Shown: piece after piece, positions 26,115 to 35,342 of the stretch
How positions within the stretch are numbered: the first letter of the stretch is position 1
Layout: the number at the start of each line of letters is the position of its first letter
NCBI RefSeq assembly: GCF_032878955.1
Contig: NZ_CP043839.1
Coordinates: 744,001 to 808,000 of the forward strand
From: Butyricimonas paravirosa
GTDB lineage: Bacteria > Bacteroidota > Bacteroidia > Bacteroidales > Marinifilaceae
Direction of reading: 5' to 3'
DNA: 64,000 nucleotides
Translations under genes and position numbers: made by a program
Notes under the pieces: generated by a model
Database searches by the model: none
The model's input: the letters and a program-made list of their open reading frames with translations, nothing else
What the model was told of the DNA's origin: nothing

Positions 26115-27179
26115 ATGACTTGGAAAAAAGCAAATATCATCATAGACGGCCGAAAGATGGAAGTCCCGGCTCCCGACATCATATCGGCAAGCCGCAGCAC
26201 GGACATCCCGGCATTTTATGCGGACTGGTTCTTCCATCGGCTCGAAACCGGCTATTCCGTGTGGAACAACCCGTTCAACGGAAAAAAGAGCTATATCTCT
26301 TACCGGAATACAAGATTCATAGTGTTCTGGTCGAAAAATCCCAAACCTCTTCTTCCTTATCTGCCGATCCTGAAAGAAAGAGGTATCGGTTGCTATATCC
26401 AGTTCACTTTGAATGATTATGAGGAAGACGGACTGGAAACCGGTGTTCCTCCGCTGACAGAACGTATTGAAACATTCAGGACCCTTTCTGAGATATTGGG
26501 TAAAGAAGCCGTAATATGGCGGTTCGATCCGCTGATACTCACAGACAACATATCCGTGGATACTCTGATTGAAAAGATCGAACGTGTAGGAACGGAGATA
26601 CACAATTGTACGGAAAAGCTGGTTTTCAGTTTTGCAGACATAGACTCGTACAGAAAGGTCAAGGCCAACATGACAGACAGCGGAATCCCGTATCATGAAT
26701 GGAATAAAGAAAAAATGGAGGAACTTGCCGGAAAACTGACGGTACTGAACCGTAACAGAGGATGGAATCTGGAGCTGGCTACCTGCGGCGAAAATCTGGA
26801 TTTTGGCAAATACAGGATATCCCATAACCGCTGCATCGACGGTGACCTGATAGCACGTCTGGCATGGAAAGACAAGGAACTGATGTCTGCATTGGGAGTC
26901 ACCATACAGGAAATGCCGTCTCCAGCCTTTTTCGACATGAATGACCTTCCTTACGGTGCTGTGCTTCTACCTGGCAACAAATACTTCGTCAGCAATCACA
27001 AAAAGGATCCGGGACAACGTGCCTCATGCGGATGTATGGCAGCCAAGGATATTGGGGAATACAATACCTGCCCTCATCTCTGCGAATACTGCTATGCAAA
27101 TTCAAGCAAAAAATCGGCAATCATGAACTGGGAAATGCACCGGCAGAACCCTATGGCGGAAACGATAACCGGAAAGTAG
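26115..27179 (+). CDS. DUF1848 family protein (radical-SAM-like Cys cluster)
   Basis: The 354-residue protein starts with ISASRSTDIPAFYADWFFHRL, the hallmark of DUF1848. It contains WSKNPKPLL and QFTLNDY in the barrel-like core. It ends with a Cys cluster, CGCMAAKDIGEYNTCPHLCEYCYAN (positions about 311-335), that probably binds an iron-sulfur cluster. The family is thought to be related to radical SAM enzymes, but its substrate is unknown. The start at 26115 is preferred because codons upstream encode no recognisable family sequence. It appears to be cargo next to the tra operon and ends at a strong terminator. Confidence 0.8.
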   Translation: MTWKKANIIIDGRKMEVPAPDIISASRSTDIPAFYADWFFHRLETGYSVWNNPFNGKKSYISYRNTRFIVFWSKNPKPLLPYLPILKERGIGCYIQFTLNDYEEDGLETGVPPLTERIETFRTLSEILGKEAVIWRFDPLILTDNISVDTLIEKIERVGTEIHNCTEKLVFSFADIDSYRKVKANMTDSGIPYHEWNKEKMEELAGKLTVLNRNRGWNLELATCGENLDFGKYRISHNRCIDGDLIARLAWKDKELMSALGVTIQEMPSPAFFDMNDLPYGAVLLPGNKYFVSNHKKDPGQRASCGCMAAKDIGEYNTCPHLCEYCYANSSKKSAIMNWEMHRQNPMAETITGK

Positions 27180-27188
27180 AACAACAGA

Positions 27189-27239
27189 CGAGGAAGAAAC
27201 TGACAGTCAAAAGACTGAAAGATTCTTCCTCGTTTTTTT
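27189..27239 (+). terminator. Rho-independent terminator of the DUF1848 gene
   Basis: GAGGAAGAA at 27190-27198 pairs with TTCTTCCTC at 27223-27231, with an inner CAGTC/GACTG stem, and is followed by seven T residues. It touches the 3' end of the convergent lysozyme gene and insulates the two operons. Confidence 0.85.
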
Positions 27240-27750
27240 ACTCTTCGAAGAGCAGCATATATTCCACCTTCCTTCTCCGTTCAATGCTCGGCACTACCTT
27301 GCCTTTGTAACACCGGAAAGAAACATACTCCTTATAGATATTCCGGTCTCCGGCCTCCAGCTTCTTCAACAATTTGCTTTTGGGCATCTTGCCGTAACCT
27401 TTCAGACGGTATGCCCCCACATTATAGCTCAAAACAGCGGCAATCAATGAATCACGTCCCAGATAACTGAACATACGGCACAGCTTGCGTAAATCCGCTC
27501 TCAGGATTGAATCCCCCTGTTCTTTTGTAATGTCATTGGTCAGCCTTTCCCCGGGAAGGACCTTATGCCCGTACCCGACATAAGGCCAGTGTCTTTTTTC
27601 TCCATGCCAGCCCTCGAACCGCTTAATGCACTCAACCGCAAGGCTGAACCTGTCCTGTTTTTCCTTTACCGGATTCTCCGCCCGCAACGGTATGCTCCCG
27701 AAGCAGATGATGGCGAAAAACGCCGCAAACAAATTTGCTTTTATTCCCAT
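27238..27750 (-). CDS. lysozyme-like muramidase of the tra operon
   Basis: The 170-residue protein has a signal peptide (GIKANLFAAFFAIICFGSIPLRA). A phage-lysozyme-type (GH24-like) domain follows, with IKRFEGWHGEKRHWPYVGYGH, in which the Glu of RFEGW is the expected catalytic acid. It also has an AVLSYNVGAY segment and a basic tail. It should open peptidoglycan locally so the type IV secretion machine can assemble. The start at 27750 is chosen because the signal peptide begins there and it lies 13 bp after the traQ stop. Confidence 0.85.
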   Translation of the reverse strand: MGIKANLFAAFFAIICFGSIPLRAENPVKEKQDRFSLAVECIKRFEGWHGEKRHWPYVGYGHKVLPGERLTNDITKEQGDSILRADLRKLCRMFSYLGRDSLIAAVLSYNVGAYRLKGYGKMPKSKLLKKLEAGDRNIYKEYVSFRCYKGKVVPSIERRRKVEYMLLFEE

Positions 27751-27763
27751 AGGCAGGTCAGGT

Positions 27764-28273
27764 TCATTGTGATACGATGACGACAGGCAGTTCCTTGCCG
27801 CCGGAAGTAACCACGGTATCCTCGTCCTCCGTCTCGTTGTTGAAATCAAAGGTCAGTTGGAAAAGCTGTGCCGGCTCGCTGTTATCCTCAAAATAGATGT
27901 CGATACTCTGCTGGTCTTCACACTCTGAGGTGTAATAAAGACGGAACACCTCCCTGTCCAGAGGATAACGGTCGTTGGGCAGCAGCACCATCCCGTCATC
28001 CATGCGCAGTTTGCCTTCGCCGTCCGGCTGGAAATAGCGGATGGTATAGCGGGCGTCGGAGAACCGTCCTTCCCGTTTCAGTTCACAGCGTATTTCCACG
28101 GTCTCGCCTTTCACGATACGCTTGGGTACAGGCATCGTCTCCACAGTAAAGGGATAGGACTGCTGCACGTCAAGGTCATCGCTGCACGAGGTCAATATAC
28201 TGAAGGTCATGCCCATCAGGGCGCATACAAGGGCAAACAGCCCTTTCTTGTTCATAATCGGTTTCATATTCAT
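27764..28273 (-). CDS. traQ: conjugative transposon protein TraQ (DUF3872)
   Basis: The 169-residue product has an N-terminal lipoprotein signal ending in LTSC (Cys about 30). A beta-sandwich-like DUF3872 domain follows (FTVETMPVPKRIVKGETVEIRCELKREG). TraQ is conserved at the distal end of Bacteroides tra operons, but its exact role is not known. An alternative start lies two codons downstream (28267). It is followed by the lysozyme gene. Confidence 0.85.
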   Translation of the reverse strand: MNMKPIMNKKGLFALVCALMGMTFSILTSCSDDLDVQQSYPFTVETMPVPKRIVKGETVEIRCELKREGRFSDARYTIRYFQPDGEGKLRMDDGMVLLPNDRYPLDREVFRLYYTSECEDQQSIDIYFEDNSEPAQLFQLTFDFNNETEDEDTVVTSGGKELPVVIVSQ

Positions 28274-28299
28274 TTCTTGTTTTAACGGTTTATAAAAAA

Positions 28300-29178
28300 T
28301 TACTGTTCAGGCGGAAAATTGCTTTCCAGATATTCGTTCAGGTCCTTGCATCCGGCATACAGGTCGGAACAGTCGTCAATCCTGTCACCGTAGCGTTTCC
28401 GAAGGACGGCCAGTGTCCTTTTTCCGGCATCGTCATTGTCCAGGTAGCACCGGATCCTCCCGTAATTGTCCAGAAAAGGGAACGAACGTTCAAGCAGGGT
28501 CACCGAATTGAGGACCAGATAATCCTCACCGCGGCTGATGCCGAGTACCTTCCATGAAAGAAAGTCGATAAAGCCCTCAAAAAGGTTGCAGGTAAGCGAT
28601 CTGTTGCGGATGACGGAGATGTCCTTGGGCGGCAGGCACCATTTCATGAACCTGGTCCGCAGCTCATAGCCTCCGCCCATGTTCCTGAAGCCGACGGCGA
28701 AATACCGCTTGCCGTACAGCCAGAACCGTACTTCCTCGCACTCTGCACGGGCAATTTCCGCAGGTATGCCGCGTCCCTTCAGATAGTCGAGCAGGGCATT
28801 ACAGCGCAAGGGACCGCAAACCACCTCCTCGAAGCGGGAAGGCTCTTTGCGCTTTTCTGTCCTGACACTTTCCTTTTCTCTTTTCTGTCCGGCATATTCG
28901 GGGACTGTTCCTCCATATACTCCGGCGATGAACCTCGCCTGCGCCATGAAGCCGTCGCTTCCTGAAAGTTCCCCCGCAAGGGTGAAGATGTCGCCTCCAT
29001 GCCCGGTGCCGAAGTCATGCCATACGCCCTTACGGGTGTTCACATGGAACGAAGGTGTCCTTTCCTCACGGCACGGGGAGAGATACCAGCATTCGTCGCC
29101 ATGCCGTCTGACCGGCTCCTGTCCCAGACGGGACAGGAATTCCTCAATGGGAATGCCTCTTATCATCTCTATATCCAT
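28300..29178 (-). CDS. traP: conjugative transposon primase-like protein TraP
   Basis: The 292-residue protein resembles DNA primases. It has an N-terminal CHC2-like region (YLSPCREERTPSFHVN, GTGHGGDIFTLAGE) in which most zinc-binding Cys residues are missing. A Toprim domain follows, with EGFIDFLSW and the metal-binding YLDNDDAGKRTLAV near residue 240. It may prime the complementary strand in the recipient. It lies between traO and traQ with 7-27 bp gaps. Confidence 0.85.
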   Translation of the reverse strand: MDIEMIRGIPIEEFLSRLGQEPVRRHGDECWYLSPCREERTPSFHVNTRKGVWHDFGTGHGGDIFTLAGELSGSDGFMAQARFIAGVYGGTVPEYAGQKREKESVRTEKRKEPSRFEEVVCGPLRCNALLDYLKGRGIPAEIARAECEEVRFWLYGKRYFAVGFRNMGGGYELRTRFMKWCLPPKDISVIRNRSLTCNLFEGFIDFLSWKVLGISRGEDYLVLNSVTLLERSFPFLDNYGRIRCYLDNDDAGKRTLAVLRKRYGDRIDDCSDLYAGCKDLNEYLESNFPPEQ

Positions 29179-29184
29179 AGGCGT

Positions 29185-29763
29185 CTAATTGATGATGAAA
29201 CGGACTCCAAGCCCGAACTGTGTCGTGAACTTTCCCAGAGAACTGCCCCATAGCACTCGTTCGCGCACATGGGCAAGCAGCACGATACGGTCCGTCACAT
29301 AGCTTTCCAACTCCAGCGTCAGGGCTCCGCCATAGACGAAGGCATCCCGGTAGGAAAGCATGGAACCGTCATACAGAACCTTTTCTCCCCAGTTCAAGGT
29401 CTCATATCCCACCAGGGCGGAACCGCCAACAGAAAGGAAGAATATCTTCGCCGGGTCGGACAGGAACTTCAAGTAGTAGCCACCCTCCGCAGTAAACTGG
29501 GCCCGTGGGACGGAAGTCCCGCGATAACCGTAGTTCTTCAGCAGGTATTCCACACCAGCCACCCAATGGTTGGCCCTTTTCGTATATCCCGAAAGGGCAA
29601 AGCCCGTGTACCAGTCAACCGGTGATTTCAGGTTTCCGGCAAAGCCTCCCCTGAGTTCCACACCCTTCATTCCGGGAAGGTAACGCTGGGCGTATGCCTG
29701 CCCCGATGACAGGGCAAGCGATACGCATACGGCAAAAAGGAACAGATACTTCTTCATGGTCAT
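29185..29763 (-). CDS. traO: conjugative transposon protein TraO
   Basis: The 192-residue product has a clear signal peptide (MKKYLFLFAVCVSLALSSG, cleaved after AYA). A predicted outer-membrane beta-barrel-like sequence follows with alternating strands (GGFAGNLKSPVDWYTGFALSG) and an aromatic-rich C-terminus ending FIIN. TraO is a conserved part of the Bacteroides mating apparatus, probably in the outer membrane. It overlaps traN by 4 bp. Confidence 0.88.
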   Translation of the reverse strand: MTMKKYLFLFAVCVSLALSSGQAYAQRYLPGMKGVELRGGFAGNLKSPVDWYTGFALSGYTKRANHWVAGVEYLLKNYGYRGTSVPRAQFTAEGGYYLKFLSDPAKIFFLSVGGSALVGYETLNWGEKVLYDGSMLSYRDAFVYGGALTLELESYVTDRIVLLAHVRERVLWGSSLGKFTTQFGLGVRFIIN

Positions 29764-30731
29764 TTCACTTTAAGTTCATTGATCACCCTCGCTCTCACGA
29801 TGTCCTCACTCTCCACGGTGAAGGTCTGGTGACGGCCTCCGCTCTTCTCGTGCATCTCCACCACCAGCATCTTGTCGGCGGGAATGGTGAACTTGTCAAA
29901 GACAAAGACAGTACGCTCATCCTTCTTTCCGGCGACAGCCGTGGCATAGTTGTAGGCACGCAGTGGAAATATCACCTGCTCTTGGATGGCCGTGCGCTTG
30001 AGTACCTTCTTGTCTACGATCTTGAACGTCACGAAATCCACCTCATAAGGCACGTTCGACGTGTTCTTCACCTGGGTATGGAAATAAAGCAGCCCGTTAT
30101 GGGTATAGAGTCCGCGCAGCAGGTACTGGATGCCGAACGCCTTGCTCCCGATATGCTTGATATGACGTCTGTTATCCTTGTGGATGGCCTTGGATATAAG
30201 GTGTACCAGCTTGGGCGACTCGCTGCCGAGTTCCTTCAGGTAGATGTCAAGGGCATTGTTCGGGCGGTTCACCTCGCTGCCGTCATGAACAAAATCGGCC
30301 ATCTCGATGTTGAGCAGCAGAGGCTCATCGGCATACTTCACATTGAAGGTGTAGAAACTTCCGCTTTCGGTAATCACCGACATGTTGGTCTCCTCACGGA
30401 AGTTCTTTCTGGTAGCCTTTACCCTGATTACATTCTCTGAACCGTCCGCCTTGCCCGCAATCAGATTCGGAGAACCGAGATCCACGTAACGGACAGCCGA
30501 GGGAAAGATGATATGGGTCGTCTTGTCATACGTCACTTCCAGACCGTAAGGCGGAATCATCCGATCAAAGGTGAGCTTTCTGGACAGCCCGTGATAGAGG
30601 TCGCCGTCCTCCTGCTGCGGATAGATATCCGCCTTCAGGGTCAAATCATTTACGGCCGTGGTATCAGCCGACTGTGCATGTGCACTTGCAACGCCGCCTG
30701 CGAGGGCAAGCATCAAAAGAATCTTTTTCAT
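29760..30731 (-). CDS. traN: conjugative transposon protein TraN (DUF4138, VirB9-like)
   Basis: The 323-residue protein has a signal peptide (KKILLMLALAGGVASAHAQ). A beta-rich body follows with LTFDRMIPPYGLEVTYDKTTHIIFPSAVRYVDLGS, the pattern of DUF4138 TraN proteins, which correspond to VirB9/CagX-type outer-membrane core subunits. It probably binds TraM in the secretion core complex. It lies about 20 bp after traM and overlaps traO. Confidence 0.88.
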   Translation of the reverse strand: MKKILLMLALAGGVASAHAQSADTTAVNDLTLKADIYPQQEDGDLYHGLSRKLTFDRMIPPYGLEVTYDKTTHIIFPSAVRYVDLGSPNLIAGKADGSENVIRVKATRKNFREETNMSVITESGSFYTFNVKYADEPLLLNIEMADFVHDGSEVNRPNNALDIYLKELGSESPKLVHLISKAIHKDNRRHIKHIGSKAFGIQYLLRGLYTHNGLLYFHTQVKNTSNVPYEVDFVTFKIVDKKVLKRTAIQEQVIFPLRAYNYATAVAGKKDERTVFVFDKFTIPADKMLVVEMHEKSGGRHQTFTVESEDIVRARVINELKVK

Positions 30732-30751
30732 GTCTTTACTGTTTTAATGGG

Positions 30752-32044
30752 TTATTGATTGTTGTTCTGATAAAGCATCAGTCCGTAGCCTGATTTGAGG
30801 TGTACCTTCTCCTCGCGCATCTTTTTGGAGATGTACTGCGACACGCCTTGTATGGCCCCTCGTCCAAGCTCGGAGAGAAGCTGGTCACCTGCCGACTGGT
30901 TGGTGATGGAGATGGTCGTGCCGAGATTCTGTCCCATGTTGGCGGCCACTTCCCTTACCGCATTCGCTTCCGTCGAACCGGGAATGAATATCCCGTCCTG
31001 TCCGTCACTGTCCAGCACGGTCAGTTCCACGGGAATGACATTGCCGTCATATTCGACCTGCAGGATTTCAATGCCAAGCCGCTCGCCCTGGATACGTCCC
31101 TCACCGGTCAGCAGGGTATTGCGGGGAAGCACATATCTTCCCACACGCATGGCCTCCAGCAGCCTGAGACGCACGCTTTGTCCGCTGATAATGGTCTGGT
31201 CGCCATGCACGCAGGCCCGTATGGTATTCCTCGCCATCTGTGTCCCGGCACTGCCCACAGCCGTATGGAAGCCGATATCAGCACCGGAAAGCAGTCTCGC
31301 GAACTGTACCGAATCGGTAAGAGGCTGAGGAAGGGACGACACGACCGGAGAGGACACCAGCCCGACGGGAACGGCTTTCGCCTTCCTCTCCCTTGAGGGA
31401 CTTTCCGTCTCCTGACTGTCCGCTGTTCCCGTGCTGCCGCCCGAAGGCATATATTTGGCGGCAAGTTCATAGGACTTCTCCAGCAGAGCCACCTGTTCCT
31501 CGTAGCTCGGTCCGGCCGTCTGCGCTGCGGCAGCCTGTCTGAGCTGTTCCACCTCTGCTTTCAGGGCTTCCTTTTCCGGGTCTTCCTCAGGACTCTCGTA
31601 AAAACTGCCGAGAGTGGCGTTGATGTCGTTGTAGGCCGAGGCTGAAGAGGCGAAGGCTCCCGTCCTGCCGTTTCCTCCTGAATGGTACGCACGGCTTTCA
31701 TTTTCACTTGCAATGTCCTGCGCCGGTTCTGTTTCCGGGATATTATCCTGTCTGTGTCCATCGGTCAGGGCGGAGAAGTCGGCCAGCGTACGCTTCTTCT
31801 CCTCCTGCCGGCGAACCATGTCCGCCTGCTCATAGGCAGCCATCTTGTCCGCCTCTATACCCGTACCTTTCGGATCGGGAAGTTCGGCATTGAAGCCTGT
31901 CTTCCTTTCCGCCTCCTGCCTGTCTTTTTCGGACGGGGCGAAAATTAACCACATGCACCCGAGGAACAGCAGGAACATGCCTGTGAAAACCAGATATTTC
32001 CTGATTTTCTGCTTCTGTTTCAATTTTTCTGCATCTGTACTCAT
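30752..32044 (-). CDS. traM: conjugative transposon protein TraM (VirB10-like)
   Basis: The 430-residue protein has a short cytoplasmic tail, one membrane helix (YLVFTGMFLLFLGCMWLIF, about 18-36) and a long charged, low-complexity periplasmic linker. Its C-terminal beta domain (about 270-430, IRACVHGDQTIISGQSVRLRLLE) resembles VirB10/TrbI. It should bridge inner and outer membranes in the transfer channel. The start at 32044 is used because the sequence upstream overlaps traL and does not look coding. Confidence 0.88.
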   Translation of the reverse strand: MSTDAEKLKQKQKIRKYLVFTGMFLLFLGCMWLIFAPSEKDRQEAERKTGFNAELPDPKGTGIEADKMAAYEQADMVRRQEEKKRTLADFSALTDGHRQDNIPETEPAQDIASENESRAYHSGGNGRTGAFASSASAYNDINATLGSFYESPEEDPEKEALKAEVEQLRQAAAAQTAGPSYEEQVALLEKSYELAAKYMPSGGSTGTADSQETESPSRERKAKAVPVGLVSSPVVSSLPQPLTDSVQFARLLSGADIGFHTAVGSAGTQMARNTIRACVHGDQTIISGQSVRLRLLEAMRVGRYVLPRNTLLTGEGRIQGERLGIEILQVEYDGNVIPVELTVLDSDGQDGIFIPGSTEANAVREVAANMGQNLGTTISITNQSAGDQLLSELGRGAIQGVSQYISKKMREEKVHLKSGYGLMLYQNNNQ

Positions 32045-32048
32045 AATC

Positions 32049-32342
32049 TTACTTGTTGAACTGGTTAAAAAACTCTTCCATCTCACGGACTTTCATATCG
32101 GAGAGGGTATCCGCAGGCACAAAGTCGGGAACCTCAAGCGGGGTTATCCTGATGATGTCCTGCCGGGCATCCTCCCGTCCGATGTCATAAATCGCACGGA
32201 AAATCATGTAGAAATTCACCAGCGCGAAAAGGGAAACCATCACGATGATGGCGATTGCCCTCTGACGGGGTGTGAGTCTGTCACAAAGGCCGCGCAGCCT
32301 GCCCCCGATACATTCCTTGAACTTTACATACATTTTTCTCAT
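32049..32342 (-). CDS. traL: conjugative transposon protein TraL (DUF3989)
   Basis: The 97-residue protein has one membrane helix (IAIIVMVSLFALVNFYMIF, about 30-48) and a polar C-terminal tail that ends in coiled-coil-like sequence (MKVREMEEFFNQFNK). Size, topology and place between traK and traM match the DUF3989/TraL family of the inner-membrane complex. Confidence 0.85.
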   Translation of the reverse strand: MRKMYVKFKECIGGRLRGLCDRLTPRQRAIAIIVMVSLFALVNFYMIFRAIYDIGREDARQDIIRITPLEVPDFVPADTLSDMKVREMEEFFNQFNK

Positions 32343-32354
32343 ACATACATTGTT

Positions 32355-32978
32355 TTATCTGTCATACATTCTGATATCCCTGTTCTCCAGTACATGGAAC
32401 CCTTCCAGGATGAACCCGTGCGGATTGTTGTCACTGCGGGTGGAATTCCGCAACCTGCCATGCGTGACAAGGCTGCGTTCCGTCACGCTCTTCTCACGGA
32501 TGATGAAAAGGCGTGCGTATGTCATGACATCATACGGATAGGTGTTGAAGTCGCATTTCACGCTGTCTATCTCGATACGCTGGCTGACATTGCCCGAAAT
32601 TATTCTATTGTAATAACCCTGTTCGGCCAGATCCCCGTAATGGGAATAGGCGGAACGGTCACTCAGGAACATGGCACGCTGCACGTTCCCCTCGATGGCA
32701 CTCTTGTCAGGGGCCAGCGTGAAGAACAGCTCATGGAAACGTCTGACATGTTCCCTTGCCTCTACGGGACGGTTCTGCTCCAGGTCCTGCGAGAGGGCGA
32801 GCATGAGCGACTTCCCCTCATCCAGCACATAGATCTTCTGGCGCTGGGCTTCGGCAAAACTGTATGCCTTCCACACGGAATAGCCCACAAGCAGGGTGCA
32901 GACACCCAGATAGACTATTCCGAACAGGCGCAGATGCCGGAAGCTGGTCTCGATATTTTTCAATGATTTGAATTCCAT
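32355..32978 (-). CDS. traK: conjugative transposon protein TraK (VirB8-like)
   Basis: The 207-residue product has one N-terminal membrane helix (LRLFGIVYLGVCTLLVGYSVW, about 17-37) and a periplasmic domain (RREFHELFFTLAPD-type segment near 95) as expected for VirB8-like TraK proteins. Its sequence LKNIETSFRHLRLFGIVYL is typical of the family. It lies between traJ and traL in the conserved order. Confidence 0.9.
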   Translation of the reverse strand: MEFKSLKNIETSFRHLRLFGIVYLGVCTLLVGYSVWKAYSFAEAQRQKIYVLDEGKSLMLALSQDLEQNRPVEAREHVRRFHELFFTLAPDKSAIEGNVQRAMFLSDRSAYSHYGDLAEQGYYNRIISGNVSQRIEIDSVKCDFNTYPYDVMTYARLFIIREKSVTERSLVTHGRLRNSTRSDNNPHGFILEGFHVLENRDIRMYDR

Positions 32979-32998
32979 TCTTATTCGTTTTATGATTG

Positions 32999-34003
32999 TT
33001 ACTTGATTAGTCTTCCGGCCACATTTCCTACAGTAGCACCTGCGGCACCGCCCACAATGGAGCCTGTCTTGGAAGCAGCCTGATTCACGTTCTTGCCGTA
33101 ATTTCCTGCACCTCCACCGGCCTGAACAATCCAGTTGGCCACGGTCGGAATCGTGAAATACCCGATGATGCCGATAATCAGGAACGTGATGTACACGGCA
33201 TTGGAACTGTCCGGAATGAAGTTGGGGTCGGACAGCTGCTCGATGTCCCTCTGAAGCATCAGGGTCTGTATGCGTGCCAGCACGCTGCTGAAAAGATCAG
33301 AGACGGGCAGCCACAGATAGATGCTGATATAGCGGACAAACCATTGGCTCAGCGAGGCCTGAAAGCCGTCCCAGCACGAAATGGCAAAGGAAATCGGTCC
33401 GAGAATGGAAAGGACAATCAGGAAGAATGTCCTTAGCGTGTCCACTACAAGCGCGGCCGCATTGAACATCAGTTCCAGCAGCTCACGGAAAAAATTCTGC
33501 ACGGACTTCTTCATGTTGTACATGGCACGGTCCACATACATACCGCAAGCCTCGATAGCGTCCAGAGCTCCCAGTTCATCCAGTTTGTTGTCAAAAGCCT
33601 CCTTGTCCACCAGGTAGGCCGTCTCGGGATTCCTCCGCATCGCCTCAATCTCCAGCTTGTCCTTCTGCTGCCGATACTCATTCATGTCAAAGGTCTGCGT
33701 CTCCAGAATCCTGTGCGTTCCGGTCACGACGGGTGACAAAATGCTGTTGAGCGTACCCAGCACGATGGTCGGAAAAAACATGATGCAGATACCCAGAGCA
33801 AACGGACGCAGCAAAGGGAACACGTCAATAGGTTCGGCCCTGGCCAGCGACTGCCAGACACGGTACGCCACATAAAAGAGGGCTCCCAATCCGGCAAGGC
33901 CCTTGGCCACGCCGGTCATCTGCGAACAGAGCGGCATCATGTCCGTGTACAGACTTTGCAGGATCTGGTGCAGATTGTCAAAATTCACAGCCAACAATAC
34001 CAT
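32999..34003 (-). CDS. traJ: conjugative transposon protein TraJ (VirB6-like)
   Basis: The 334-residue multi-pass membrane protein has five to six hydrophobic segments, among them LAGLGALFYVAYRVW, LGICIMFFPTIVLG and AVYITFLIIGIIGYFTIPTVAN. It matches TraJ of Bacteroides conjugative transposons, a VirB6-like channel subunit. ATG at 34003 is preferred over TTG at 34009 because GGAGG lies seven bases upstream of the ATG but only one base from the TTG. The C-terminus is glycine- and alanine-rich. Confidence 0.9.
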   Translation of the reverse strand: MVLLAVNFDNLHQILQSLYTDMMPLCSQMTGVAKGLAGLGALFYVAYRVWQSLARAEPIDVFPLLRPFALGICIMFFPTIVLGTLNSILSPVVTGTHRILETQTFDMNEYRQQKDKLEIEAMRRNPETAYLVDKEAFDNKLDELGALDAIEACGMYVDRAMYNMKKSVQNFFRELLELMFNAAALVVDTLRTFFLIVLSILGPISFAISCWDGFQASLSQWFVRYISIYLWLPVSDLFSSVLARIQTLMLQRDIEQLSDPNFIPDSSNAVYITFLIIGIIGYFTIPTVANWIVQAGGGAGNYGKNVNQAASKTGSIVGGAAGATVGNVAGRLIK

Positions 34004-34021
34004 AAGCAATCCTCCTTGAAA

Positions 34022-34654
34022 TTACCAGTAACGTTCGTTGGGTGAACCGTACAGAGCCATCACACGGTCAAGATCATTCTGTTTCTTGGCACGCAGGTAC
34101 GACACGCCGATGTTCTTGTTGGTATAGTACTGCACCAGACTGCGGTATTGCAGCATGTCGGTATAACAGCGGTCGATGATGTCCATACGTTCCTTGTCGT
34201 TCATCGAAAGGCCGTTCTCGTTGACCACCGTCTTCAGGTCCGTCAGCAGATTGGCACTCTCCTCCAGCAGCTTCGTGTAGCCGAGGGCGATAGCACTCAG
34301 TTCCTCAGGGGTGAAATAAGGGTCACTGAGCATACGCTCATAACTGGTCACATAGATTTCCGTGATGTCGCCGACCATCAGGATGGTCTGCTGCACCTTG
34401 CGGGCATCGCGTACCAGATTCTTCACTTTCCTAAGGCCGTCATAATACTCCTTGCCCTGCTTGTAAATCTTGACCGTCTCCTGAAAATTGTTGAGCATGT
34501 TGCCAGCCGTCGAGGACGTGTGGACGATATTCTTGGCGGCATTGATGATGCCCTGGGCAAGATTCCCGGGATCGGTCACTACCCATTGGGCGTGTGCCCT
34601 GCCTGCCGAAAGGAGGCAGATACAGCATAAGGCTGTCAGAATTCTTTTCTTCAT
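34022..34654 (-). CDS. traI: conjugative transposon protein TraI (DUF4141)
   Basis: The 210-residue protein has a signal peptide (KKRILTALCCICLLSAGRAHA). A helical, VirB5-like periplasmic body follows, beginning QWVVTDPGNLAQGIINAAKNIV. DUF4141/TraI proteins probably form a minor pilus component. The start at 34654 coincides with the signal peptide. Sequence further upstream is the intergenic spacer. Confidence 0.88.
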   Translation of the reverse strand: MKKRILTALCCICLLSAGRAHAQWVVTDPGNLAQGIINAAKNIVHTSSTAGNMLNNFQETVKIYKQGKEYYDGLRKVKNLVRDARKVQQTILMVGDITEIYVTSYERMLSDPYFTPEELSAIALGYTKLLEESANLLTDLKTVVNENGLSMNDKERMDIIDRCYTDMLQYRSLVQYYTNKNIGVSYLRAKKQNDLDRVMALYGSPNERYW

Positions 34655-34694
34655 GTCGTTAATCTTTAATGGTTGATAAATCTTTTCCGTTAGT

Positions 34695-35309
34695 TCAGAG
34701 TCCCATCTTGCGGCCTTTCGGCTTAGGACGGACGGTGATGTGCGGTTTCCTCCGCAGTGTTGTTTCCGAGGAGACCGTGCGGGCAGGCCTGATATTCCTG
34801 AAGAACTCGTCCGCATAAGGACGTCTGCCGGTCATCCTGACAAATCGGGCATCCAGTTCCCGGTAAGCCTTCTCCGCCTGTTTCCGTATCACATCCTCCG
34901 GACTGCTCCTGTCAATGCCGTATTTCACGAGAAAATCCGGGCGGATATGTATCGGGTCATGTACGGAACCCGGCGAGGCGGCAATACTGCCCAGCCTCTC
35001 CAGTTCCCCGTTCAGCTTGTCAAGGTATTCAGCCGGAGGACGGGGACATACACTTTCAAAAATCTTCTCCACCGCGTGTGTCAGTCTTGCATCCACCTCC
35101 AGAATGTCGGGTACTTCCCCCGTCTGCCTCTTCCGCAGGTATTCGTCAGGAGCCATCCCTTCAAGCTGATGGAACAGACGGTAATCCTCCGTGAGCCCGT
35201 AATAGTCCTGTATGGAAAGAGGAATATTCCAGCCCTGCATCAGGGACCAGTAGAGAGATGACACGACCTCACGGCGTTTGCTTTCATTAGATTCCAGATC
35301 GCTATACAT
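34695..35309 (-). CDS. tra-operon protein between TraG and TraI (TraH position)
   Basis: The 204-residue soluble protein is helical and charged, with a basic C-terminal tail (HITVRPKPKGRKMGL). It lacks a signal peptide or membrane helix, so it is likely cytoplasmic. It holds the place of TraH in CTnDOT-like operons, but sequence identity to TraH cannot be judged here. PADEYLRKRQ-like charged segments and IHIRPDFLVKYGI are the only distinct stretches. Gaps of 33-40 bp on both sides show it is part of the operon. Confidence 0.65.
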   Translation of the reverse strand: MYSDLESNESKRREVVSSLYWSLMQGWNIPLSIQDYYGLTEDYRLFHQLEGMAPDEYLRKRQTGEVPDILEVDARLTHAVEKIFESVCPRPPAEYLDKLNGELERLGSIAASPGSVHDPIHIRPDFLVKYGIDRSSPEDVIRKQAEKAYRELDARFVRMTGRRPYADEFFRNIRPARTVSSETTLRRKPHITVRPKPKGRKMGL

Positions 35310-35342
35310 AAATTCAGAAGTTTAATGGGTTGATAAATGATT

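Noticed and set aside
31845..32966. 373-codon plus-strand frame opposite traK, traL and the start of traM
   Set aside because: The tra genes are well supported by family features and gene order; the opposite frame has no signal or motif.
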